A DNA stretch of 64,000 nucleotides from Planctomycetota bacterium (GTDB lineage Bacteria > Planctomycetota > Phycisphaerae > UBA1845). The stretch lies in NCBI GenBank assembly GCA_016208685.1, contig JACQXM010000027.1, positions 62,001 through 126,000 on the forward strand, in the 5' to 3' direction. The notes under the pieces were generated by a model. It searched no databases, had not been told where the DNA came from, and worked only from the letters and a program-made list of their open reading frames with translations. Each line of letters opens with the position of its first letter. Position 1 is the stretch's first letter. Positions 9,028 through 15,937 of this stretch are shown here, one piece after another. Made by a program: the position numbers and the translations under genes.

Positions 9028-9075
9028 TGGTTTGGCGCGCGGTCGACGGGCGACTGTTGCGGGTGAAGTCGACGA

Positions 9076-10050
9076 TTGAGCGAAACGGCCGCCATCATCT
9101 TGGCCGCGGGCAAAAGCACGCGGATGAAGAGCGATCTTCCCAAGGTGCTGCATGAGATTTGCGGCCGGCCCATGTTGAGCTACGTACTCAGCGCCTGCCG
9201 GCTGGCGGGAACGGATCGGCTGGTAGTGGTCGTGGGACACGGCAAAGCCCAGGTGATGGAACGGTATCATCGCGACCACGACATCACCTGGGTGGAGCAG
9301 CGGGAGCAACGGGGAACGGGTCACGCCGTTCTGTGCTGCCGCGAAGCGCTGAGGGACTTTCGCGGTAGCGTCCTGGTGATCGCCGGGGACATGCCGCTGG
9401 TTCGGCGGGAGACGCTGGTGGACCTGCTGGAAACACGGGAGCAGACGCACGACGCCCTCACCATGGCCACCACGGTGCTCGAGGCCCCCAAGGGCTACGG
9501 CCGCATCGTGCGCGATGCGCAAGGCGCGCTGGAAGCCATCGTTGAGGACCGCGACTGTACCGAAGCACAGAAGGCCCTTACCGAGGTGAACCCCAGCTAC
9601 TACTGCTTCGATTCTGCGGAGCTGTTCGAGGCCCTGGAGGCCGTGCAGCACAACCCGGCCACCGGCGAGTGCTTCCTGACCGACACGGTGGCCATCCTTC
9701 GCCGGCGCGGTCGAGGCGTGTCGGCCCACGTCACCGCCCCCGCCGAGGACGCCATGGGGATCAACTCGCGGCTGGATATCGCACGCGTCAGTCGCGCCAT
9801 GCAGGATCGCCTCCAACTGGCACTGATTAACGAGGGCGTGACCATCGTCGACCCGGACAACACCTGGATCGAAGCGGAAGCCACGGTGGGAAAAGACACG
9901 GTCATTCAGCCGTTCTCCTTCATCGGCGCCGGCGCCACGATCGGGGAGGGCTGCACGGTGGGGCCGTTTGCGTACGTCGCCAACGGCGAGACGATTTCCG
10001 GCGGCACACCGGTGGGCGCGTCCCGCCTCTTCGGAGCGGCAAGCTCATGA
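9076..10050 (+). CDS. glmU: GlmU-type UDP-GlcNAc pyrophosphorylase with truncated acetyltransferase domain
   Basis: The 324-residue protein has the complete GlmU nucleotidyltransferase domain: LAAGKSTRMKSDLPKVLHEICGRP near the N-terminus, EQREQRGTGHAV, VIAGDMPL, GYGRIVRD, EVNPSYYCFD and MGINSRLDIA. The left-handed beta-helix that follows is only about 70 residues long (DPDNTWIEAEATVGKD to FAYVANGE), against about 200 in bifunctional GlmU, so the acetyltransferase active site is missing. It should make UDP-GlcNAc from GlcNAc-1-phosphate and UTP. The start is TTG 9076: the upstream in-frame stop at 9064 and the need to keep the nucleotide-binding loop rule out alternatives. Its end overlaps prs by ATGA. 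Confidence 0.88.
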   Translation: MSETAAIILAAGKSTRMKSDLPKVLHEICGRPMLSYVLSACRLAGTDRLVVVVGHGKAQVMERYHRDHDITWVEQREQRGTGHAVLCCREALRDFRGSVLVIAGDMPLVRRETLVDLLETREQTHDALTMATTVLEAPKGYGRIVRDAQGALEAIVEDRDCTEAQKALTEVNPSYYCFDSAELFEALEAVQHNPATGECFLTDTVAILRRRGRGVSAHVTAPAEDAMGINSRLDIARVSRAMQDRLQLALINEGVTIVDPDNTWIEAEATVGKDTVIQPFSFIGAGATIGEGCTVGPFAYVANGETISGGTPVGASRLFGAASS

Positions 10051-11024
10051 GCTGGAACCTTCAGGCGTCCGCGGATCGCGATCCCGGTGGGGTCGTCATT
10101 TTCGGCGGCAGCGCCGGCTCGGCGCTTACGGACAAGATCTGCAAGTACCTCGACCTGCCGCGCGGACGGGCCACCATCAGCCGTTTCCCGGACGGCGAGA
10201 CGCTGGTCAAGGTCGAGGACGACGTCCGCGGCAAGGACTGCTTCGTCGTGCAGTCGACGTCGCCCCCCGTCAACGACAACCTGATGGAACTGCTGATCTT
10301 CATCGATTGCCTGCGCCGCGCCAGCGCCAAGCGCATCACGGCGGTCATTCCCTACTACGGGTACGCCCGGCAGGACCGCAAGTCCGAGGGCCGTACGCCC
10401 ATCACCGCCAAGCTGGTCGCCAACATGCTTTCCAAGGCGGGCGTCAACCGCGTGCTCACCATGAACCTGCACGCCGACCAGATCCAGGGGTTCTTCGACA
10501 TTCCGGTGGACCACCTGACGGCGGCGCCGGTTCTCGCCCAGCACTTCCAATCGCGTCACCTCCAGGATGCCGTCCTGGTCTCGCCCGACGTGGGCAACAT
10601 CAAGTTCGGCAACGATTTTGCCTCGCGCATCGGTGGGGAGCTGGCGGTCATTCACAAGCGCCGCATCGCGGGCGACGAGGCGGTCGCGGTGCGCATCATC
10701 GGCGACGTGAAGGGTAAACGGGTGATGATGTTCGACGACATGATCACCACCGCGGGCACGGTGGCGGAAGCCGCCAAGCTGGTACGCGAGCATGGCGCCA
10801 CGGGCATCTACGTCGGCGCTACGCACGGAGTGTTCGCCGGGCCGGCGCTGGAGCGCCTGGAGGCTGCCCGGCTGACGGAAATCGTGGTAACGGATACCAT
10901 ACCGTTGCGGGCGGAAATCGTTGAACGGCTCAAGAACCTGACGGTCCTCAGCGTCGCCGAACTGGTGGGCGAGGCCATCCGCCGGATTCACGAGCATCGT
11001 TCGGTCAGCGCCCTGTTCTGTTAG
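10047..11024 (+). CDS. prs: Ribose-phosphate pyrophosphokinase
   Basis: The 325-residue protein is a standard PRPP synthetase: FPDGETLVKVEDDVRGKDCFVVQST, the PYYGYARQDRKSEGRTPI ATP-binding segment, VLTMNLHADQIQGFFDIPVDHL, and the PRPP loop MMFDDMITTAGT. It makes phosphoribosyl pyrophosphate from ribose-5-phosphate and ATP for nucleotide, histidine and tryptophan synthesis. The start overlaps the stop of glmU, and the glmU-prs order is common in bacteria. The length is about 10 residues longer than usual because of an N-terminal extension. Confidence 0.96.
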   Translation: MSWNLQASADRDPGGVVIFGGSAGSALTDKICKYLDLPRGRATISRFPDGETLVKVEDDVRGKDCFVVQSTSPPVNDNLMELLIFIDCLRRASAKRITAVIPYYGYARQDRKSEGRTPITAKLVANMLSKAGVNRVLTMNLHADQIQGFFDIPVDHLTAAPVLAQHFQSRHLQDAVLVSPDVGNIKFGNDFASRIGGELAVIHKRRIAGDEAVAVRIIGDVKGKRVMMFDDMITTAGTVAEAAKLVREHGATGIYVGATHGVFAGPALERLEAARLTEIVVTDTIPLRAEIVERLKNLTVLSVAELVGEAIRRIHEHRSVSALFC

Positions 11025-11079
11025 GGAACCTACGCACGCCGCAAGAACGTGCGGATGACGGAGAAGAGCAAAGCAAGCG

Positions 11080-11727
11080 ATGGAAACTTCAACACTCAAG
11101 GGTGAGCCGCGAGGCGAACGGGGCACGAGGCGGGCCAGGCTGGTGCGCGCGACCGGGAAACTACCGGCCGTCGTTTACGGACACGGCGAACCGCCCGAGA
11201 GCATCTGCCTGGATCGCCACGAAGTCGAAGTCGCCCTGGCACACGGCGCGCGCATGCTCACCGTTTCGCTGGGCGCGGGAAGCAAGCCCTACCTCATCAA
11301 GGCGGTACAGTATGACCACTTCGGTACCACGCCGGTCCATATGGACCTGATGCGCGTCGACCTGCACGAGCGCGTGCGGGTCAAAGTCGGCATCGAACTC
11401 CGCGGCACGCCCAAGGGCGTCCACGACGGCGGAGTCCTTGACCAACTGCTGTCCGCGCTGGACGTGGAATGCGTGGTCACGGAAATCCCGGAAACTCTGC
11501 ATCCCGTGGTAACGCATCTGGCGCTCGGCGAGTCGTTGTATGTGAAGGACCTGGTGCTACCGCCGGGGGTCACGGCGCTGACCGGGCCCGAGGAACGGGT
11601 GGCCACGGTCCGTGCGCTCCTGGAAGCCCCCGCGGCCGCGCCGCCGGTGGAGGGCGAGGAAGCTGCTGCGGAGCCCGAGCGCATCGGACGCATCCGCAAG
11701 GAGGAAGGCGAAGCCGAAGCCTCGTAG
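11080..11727 (+). CDS. rplY: Large-subunit ribosomal protein bL25 (CTC form)
   Basis: The 215-residue protein has the N-terminal 5S rRNA-binding L25 domain (GTRRARLVRATGKLPAVVYGHGEPPE, LIKAVQYDHFGTTPVHMDLMRVD) and the C-terminal TL5/CTC beta domain (RVRVKVGIELRGTPKGVHDGGVLDQLLSALDVECV, LGESLYVKDLVLPPGV). It ends in a charged tail rich in Glu and Ala. It binds 5S rRNA in the central protuberance. It lies between prs and pth, the usual order in many bacteria. Confidence 0.94.
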   Translation: METSTLKGEPRGERGTRRARLVRATGKLPAVVYGHGEPPESICLDRHEVEVALAHGARMLTVSLGAGSKPYLIKAVQYDHFGTTPVHMDLMRVDLHERVRVKVGIELRGTPKGVHDGGVLDQLLSALDVECVVTEIPETLHPVVTHLALGESLYVKDLVLPPGVTALTGPEERVATVRALLEAPAAAPPVEGEEAAAEPERIGRIRKEEGEAEAS

Positions 11728-11789
11728 GCGCCGGCTGCGATGCAGCGGGGTAAGGGCGGTAGTGACCCGGGTTCGCGGTGATGTAAGCG

Positions 11790-12356
11790 GTGAAACTGGT
11801 CGTCGGTTTGGGCAACCCCGGTCCGAAGTATGCGGGAACGCGGCATAACATCGGGTTCGACGTGGTGGACCGGCTCGCGGCCCGATGGAACGTGAGCCTC
11901 AGAACGGAGAAATTCCACGCCTGGTTCGGCGATGGGGATTTGCGCGGGGTGCGGGCGGCGCTGCTGAAGCCCACGACCTATATGAATCGCTCCGGACAGG
12001 CCGTGGTCGGCGCGTTGCGATTCTACCAGGCGACCGCGGCGGACCTGGTGGTGATCTCGGACGATCTGGCGCTGCCCCTGGGGCGGTTGCGGATGCGCGG
12101 CGGCGGGTCGTCCGGCTGCCACCTGGGGCTCCAGGACATCATCGAGCGTCTCGGCACCGACCAATGGTGCCGTCTGCGGCTTGGGATCGGTGCCGCGGTG
12201 GGCCGGGCCGCCGACTATGTCCTGGATCGCTTCGATCCCCCGGAAGCGGAGTTGGTCGTCCGGGTGGTGGATCGTGCCGCGGACGCGATTGAGTGTTGGC
12301 TGGAGCACGGCCCCGACACCGCCATGACGCGCTACAACGGTGACGTGCTGCCCTAG
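11790..12356 (+). CDS. pth: Peptidyl-tRNA hydrolase
   Basis: The 188-residue product contains every Pth hallmark: MKLVVGLGNPGPKYAGTRHN with the catalytic His in TRHNIGFDVVD, KPTTYMNRSGQAV, VISDDLALPLGRLRMRGGGSSGCHLGLQDI and RLRLGIG. It releases peptides from stalled peptidyl-tRNAs. Translation begins at GTG 11790. It follows rplY by about 60 bases in the same transcription unit. Length and motifs are those of a standard bacterial Pth. Confidence 0.95.
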   Translation: MKLVVGLGNPGPKYAGTRHNIGFDVVDRLAARWNVSLRTEKFHAWFGDGDLRGVRAALLKPTTYMNRSGQAVVGALRFYQATAADLVVISDDLALPLGRLRMRGGGSSGCHLGLQDIIERLGTDQWCRLRLGIGAAVGRAADYVLDRFDPPEAELVVRVVDRAADAIECWLEHGPDTAMTRYNGDVLP

Positions 12357-12447
12357 CGCCGGCGAGGGAATCGAAGCTCGCGGGAGCTCGCGGAAACATG
12401 CCGACGACCGGCGGGTCCGGTCAGCGGCTCAAAGGAGAACTGTTACG

Positions 12448-12912
12448 TTGAACCAATATGAAGCCATGTTCCTGTTCGACCCCACCTTCGGGGCCGCTTT
12501 CGAACAGTGCGAAGCGGAGATCCGCCGCCTCATGGACCGCGCCCAGGGCGAGATCCTGCTCTGCCGCAAGTGGGACGAGCGCCGTCTGGCCTTCAAGGTC
12601 AAGGGCCGCAAACGGGGCGTGTACGTACTGGTCTACTTCCGCGCGGCCGCGACCAAAATCGGTGCACTGGAACGCGACGCGCAGCTCAGCGAGAATATCC
12701 TGCGCCTGCTGGTGCTCCGCGCCGACGGGCTGACGCTGGAAGCGATGGAGAAGGCGGCGGCGGCGCGAAGCGAGTCTCGGGAGTCAGACGCGGATACCGA
12801 TGCTCCGCCGCGCTCCCGGCCGCGGCGCTCGGGAGACCGGCCGCCTCGCGAGTCGGCTGGTGAATCCGCGAGGGAACCGGGGGACGTTCCTGAATCAACG
12901 CTGGTGGATTAA
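12448..12912 (+). CDS. rpsF: Small-subunit ribosomal protein bS6
   Basis: The S6 fold occupies residues 1-95 (LNQYEAMFLFDPTFG, ILLCRKWDERRLAFKVKGRKRGVYVLVYFRA, LERDAQLSENILRLLVLRAD). It is followed by a 55-residue tail rich in Ser, Arg, Glu and Pro, longer than in E. coli. The start is TTG 12448, set by an AAAGGAG site ten bases upstream; earlier in-frame ATG codons would add a non-conserved stretch. S6 pairs with S18 on the 30S platform. The gene is three bases from ssb, the conserved rpsF-ssb order. Confidence 0.92.
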   Translation: MNQYEAMFLFDPTFGAAFEQCEAEIRRLMDRAQGEILLCRKWDERRLAFKVKGRKRGVYVLVYFRAAATKIGALERDAQLSENILRLLVLRADGLTLEAMEKAAAARSESRESDADTDAPPRSRPRRSGDRPPRESAGESAREPGDVPESTLVD

Positions 12913-12915
12913 CCC

Positions 12916-13386
12916 ATGGCCAGTTTCAACCGCATCATCCTGGTCGGCAACCTTACGCGCGACCCCCAGCTCAGCTACACCGGTGCCAACACCGCGGTGT
13001 GCAAGTTCGGGATCGCCACCAACCACAAGTGGCGCGATAAAGAGGGGGCGACGCGCGAGGAGGTCTGCTTCGTCGACTGCACGATCTTCGGGCGGGCGGG
13101 CGAGACCTTCAACCAGTACATGACCAAGGGTCGCTCCGTCCTCGTCGAGGGTCGCCTGCGGTTCGACCAGTGGACCTCGCCGGAAGGCGAGAAGAAAAGC
13201 AAACACGAAGTGATCGTCGACAACTTCACCTTCCTGGGCGGAGGGCGCGGCGGCGACAGCGGTGAGGCGGGCGGCCGCCGAACGGACGCGGAACCCGGCG
13301 CGGTTCCGGCGCGGGCCGCGGCCAATGCCAATGCCAACGCCGGCTGGGATGCTCCCGCGCCGCCGGCGGACGACATACCGTTTTAG
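12916..13386 (+). CDS. ssb: Single-stranded DNA-binding protein
   Basis: The 156-residue product is a classical SSB. An OB fold covers residues 1-110 (FNRIILVGNLTRDPQLSYTGANTAVCKFGIATNHKW, FVDCTIFGRAGETFNQYMTKGRSVLVEGRLRFDQW). Next comes a Gly/Arg/Ala/Asn-rich linker, and it ends in the DDIPF tip that recruits replication and repair partners. It sits between rpsF and rplI; rpsR, which usually separates ssb from rplI, is absent here. Confidence 0.96.
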   Translation: MASFNRIILVGNLTRDPQLSYTGANTAVCKFGIATNHKWRDKEGATREEVCFVDCTIFGRAGETFNQYMTKGRSVLVEGRLRFDQWTSPEGEKKSKHEVIVDNFTFLGGGRGGDSGEAGGRRTDAEPGAVPARAAANANANAGWDAPAPPADDIPF

Positions 13387-13465
13387 CGGGCCGGTCCCGC
13401 GAGGTCACCCGCCCGGGGACGGTCGCCCGGGTGCGGGGCAAGGAAACCTGAATCGAGATACCATC

Positions 13466-14002
13466 ATGAAACTGCTCTTGTGCAAAAACGTGGCACCCCT
13501 GGGAATCGTAGGCGACGTCGTGGAGGTTTCCGCGGGGTATGCGCGCAACTACCTGCTTCCGCAACGGTTGGCGACGGAGCCGACACAAAGCAACATGCGC
13601 AAACTAGCCGAGGCCCGCAAGGCCGCCGAGCTGGAGCGCGCTCAACACCGCGCTCAACTCGAATCACTCGTGGCGCGCATGAACGGCGTGGAAGTCACCA
13701 TCCATGCCCGCGCCAACACGGAAGGCGTGCTCTACGGATCAGTCGGCAAGCGGGAGATCGCCCACGCCCTCAATGCCGACGGGCACCCCATTCTCCCGGA
13801 TCACGTCGTGCTTCAGCGTCCCATCCGGCACCTGGACAACCTGGCCGTCGAGCTCCGCTTTGCCGACGACCTGCGCAGCACCATCAAGGTTTGGGTGGTA
13901 CGTGAGAAAATCGCGGGCGAGGACGACGAACTCGACCAGGATGCCGAGGGCGCCGCGGAAGGCAGGGAGGCCGACGAGGATGACAACGATCGCGACCGGT
14001 AG
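13466..14002 (+). CDS. rplI: Large-subunit ribosomal protein bL9
   Basis: The 178-residue protein has the L9 N-domain (MKLLLCKNVAPLGIVGDVVEVSAGYARNYLLPQRLA), the long connecting helix (MRKLAEARKAAELERAQHRAQLESL) and the C-domain (GVLYGSVGKREIAHAL, LPDHVVLQRPIRHLDN). A strongly acidic 25-residue tail follows (EDDELDQDAEGAAEGREADEDDNDRDR-like), which overlaps the start of dnaB by 23 bases. L9 binds 23S rRNA domain V near the L1 stalk. Confidence 0.94.
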   Translation: MKLLLCKNVAPLGIVGDVVEVSAGYARNYLLPQRLATEPTQSNMRKLAEARKAAELERAQHRAQLESLVARMNGVEVTIHARANTEGVLYGSVGKREIAHALNADGHPILPDHVVLQRPIRHLDNLAVELRFADDLRSTIKVWVVREKIAGEDDELDQDAEGAAEGREADEDDNDRDR

Positions 14003-15395
14003 CACGGCCACGCCGCCGGCCGCGCGGCGCGAACGAACCGCCCCGCAGGACCTGGACGCCGAGATGGCGCTGCTCGGCTCCATGATGATGAGCCGTGACG
14101 CCGTCGCCGAGGTCCTGCCCATCATCGGACGCCACGACAGCCACTGGTTCTACCTCCCCGTCCATCAGAAACTCTTCGAGACGCTCGTCGACCTTTATGA
14201 CGACCCCGCCAAAGCCATGGACCTGGTGGTCGTCTCCGACGAGCTCCGCCGCCGCGACCTCTATGACTTCGTGGGCGGCCAGGCCTACATGATCCAGCTC
14301 GCTGAGAGCTTCGCGGAATGGGCCAACGCCGAATTCTACGCCCGCATCGTCCGCGACAAAGGCCTGCTCCGCGAGTTGATCCGCTGTGTAGGGGAAATCG
14401 CCGACCAGGCGTACAGCGGCATCGATGAGACCAGGGACATACTGGATTTCGCGGAACGCCGCCTGTTCGCAGTGACCGAGCGCCGCGTTACGGGGCAGAG
14501 CATCGCGCTGCGTGACGTGGTGGCACGGTTGGCGCATCAGCTACGCGACTCGGACGGCAGCATCTGCACCGGCCTTCCCAGTGGGTTCCCGCGTCTCGAC
14601 GAGTTGACCAGCGGCTTCCAGGCCGGCGACCTGGTGGTGCTGGCCGGTCGACCGTCCATGGGAAAAACCGCCCTGGGTCTGGCCCTGGCGCGCCACGCCG
14701 CCGTCGTCGAGCACCGCCCCGTCGTTTTCTTCTCCATGGAGATGAGCCAGGATCAGGTGGCGCAGCGCCTTATCTGCATGCACACCGGGATAGACTCCCA
14801 GCGTTTGCGCCGCCGCATGCTCAACGACGAGGAGATGAAGTCGCTGTTGTTCGCCTGTGAGGAATTTCGCGACGCGCCGCTGCTCATCGACGACACGCCG
14901 GGTATGACGGCGCTGGAGCTGCGGGCCAAGGCCCGGCGCCTCAGGCAGCAGCACAACATCCAGGCGGTCTTCGTCGACTACCTCCAGCTCATGCACACGC
15001 CCCAGGCGGAAAACCGCCAGGTCGAAATCGCCGGCATCAGCCGGGCGCTTAAGGGTCTGGGACGCGAACTGGGCATTCCCGTCATCACCATGGCCCAGCT
15101 CAACCGGATGGCCGAAGGCAGGCAGGATAAGCGCCCCATTATGAGCGACCTGCGCGAATCCGGTGCCATCGAACAGGACGCCGACGTCGTACTTCTCATC
15201 CACCGCGAGGAGTACTACCACCCGGACAAGGAGGAGTGCCGCGGGCTGGCGGAGCTGATTATCGCCAAGCAGCGCAACGGCCCCGTGGACACCGTGCCCC
15301 TGTCGTTCAACAAGAAACTCACCCGCTTTGCCAGCTACTCCCCCGAGCCGGAGCCGGAAAGCTACCGCCAGAGTCGGGACACCGTGCCCTTCTGA
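13980..15395 (+). CDS. dnaB: Replicative DNA helicase DnaB
   Basis: The 471-residue protein carries the DnaB N-terminal domain (PQDLDAEMALLGSMMMSRDAV, HQKLFETLVDLYD) and the RecA-like C-terminal domain. The latter has Walker A AGRPSMGKTALGLALA, the FFSMEMSQDQVAQRLIC block, Walker B AVFVDYLQLM, and the SDLRESGAIEQDADVVLLIHREEYY sensor region. It unwinds DNA ahead of the replisome. The ATG lies inside the end of rplI, with a GGGAGG site, so translation is coupled. No intein is present, although DnaB is a frequent intein host. Confidence 0.96.
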   Translation: MTTIATGSTATPPAARRERTAPQDLDAEMALLGSMMMSRDAVAEVLPIIGRHDSHWFYLPVHQKLFETLVDLYDDPAKAMDLVVVSDELRRRDLYDFVGGQAYMIQLAESFAEWANAEFYARIVRDKGLLRELIRCVGEIADQAYSGIDETRDILDFAERRLFAVTERRVTGQSIALRDVVARLAHQLRDSDGSICTGLPSGFPRLDELTSGFQAGDLVVLAGRPSMGKTALGLALARHAAVVEHRPVVFFSMEMSQDQVAQRLICMHTGIDSQRLRRRMLNDEEMKSLLFACEEFRDAPLLIDDTPGMTALELRAKARRLRQQHNIQAVFVDYLQLMHTPQAENRQVEIAGISRALKGLGRELGIPVITMAQLNRMAEGRQDKRPIMSDLRESGAIEQDADVVLLIHREEYYHPDKEECRGLAELIIAKQRNGPVDTVPLSFNKKLTRFASYSPEPEPESYRQSRDTVPF

Positions 15396-15433
15396 CGCAC
15401 CCTGTGCCGTCCCGTTCGGGGTGAAGCCCACGC

Positions 15434-15550
15434 TCGGCCCGCGCAGCGGGCGTTCGGCGCGCGCAGCGCGCGGGCCGTGCAGCGCGGATTCGGCCTGTGC
15501 CGTGCGCGTTCGGCCCACGCAGCGCGCGTTCGGGCCGCGTAAAGCCGTGG
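15434..15550 (+). repeat. Degenerate tandem repeat, ~20-bp unit
   Basis: About six imperfect copies of a unit close to GTTCGGCCCGCGCAGCGCGC follow one another in the dnaB-bamA gap. Individual copies differ by substitutions and small indels (for example GCTCGGCCCGCGCAGCGGGC, GTTCGGCGCGCGCAGCGCGC and GTTCGGCCCACGCAGCGCGC). Most units contain a GCGC inverted core, so each could form a small stem. Related fragments appear near 26712 and 26808. Confidence 0.6.
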
Positions 15551-15580
15551 CCGTGTCGTGCGCCAAAAGCGACACGCCTG

Positions 15581-15669
15581 CTCGGCCCGGAGGGCCAACG
15601 ATTGTTGCCAGGGGCTTCCAGCCCCTGGAAGAGTGCCTCTCAAACTCCCATCCGCCCGGAGGGCGGGCG
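15581..15669 (+). repeat. Two-palindrome REP-like element, copy A
   Basis: The element has an outer CGGCCCGGAGGGCC palindrome, then ACGATTGTTG, then the inner palindrome CCAGGGGCTTCCAGCCCCTGG split by TTCC, and ends at a second CGCCCGGAGGGCGG. The same plan is seen in three copies around the transposase at 60 kb (59891-60005, 60466-60557 inverted, 60609-60715). This copy is 44 kb away, so the family is dispersed. Confidence 0.75.
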
Positions 15670-15792
15670 AAACGGAGATGGCGGCGACGCGGCAGGAGCG
15701 CCTCCGCGAACCCTGGGCACGGCCCGAATGCCGCAGGGCAGCGCGGGATCCCAAACCCCGGACCGCGGAGGGGTTCCGGCAAAAAGCGAAGT

Positions 15793-15821
15793 TTGCGGGC
15801 TGCGCGCGCCGATGCTATCAT
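15793..15821 (+). promoter_or_regulatory. Candidate sigma-70-type promoter for bamA operon
   Basis: A -35-like TTGCGG (15793-15798), a 17-base spacer and a -10 TATCAT (15816-15821) stand upstream of the outer-membrane operon. The in-frame ATG at 15812 lies within this -10 area, which argues that bamA translation starts further downstream. Confidence 0.45.
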
Positions 15822-15937
15822 CGGTTTCAGTATTGGCGCGGACGTTAGTCCGATCCCTGCTCACCCCGGGCAGACGGGCACCGCAAACGCTGGCGCGGCG
15901 CGGTGTCTCGGATCGGCGACGCAGTCAGGAAGCATTC

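Noticed and set aside
8596..9816. Minus-strand open frames across tRNA-Gln and glmU
   Set aside because: They run through a well-formed tRNA and the glmU nucleotidyltransferase domain; the PARTRTWNARTKTW-type peptide is the antisense of the tRNA.
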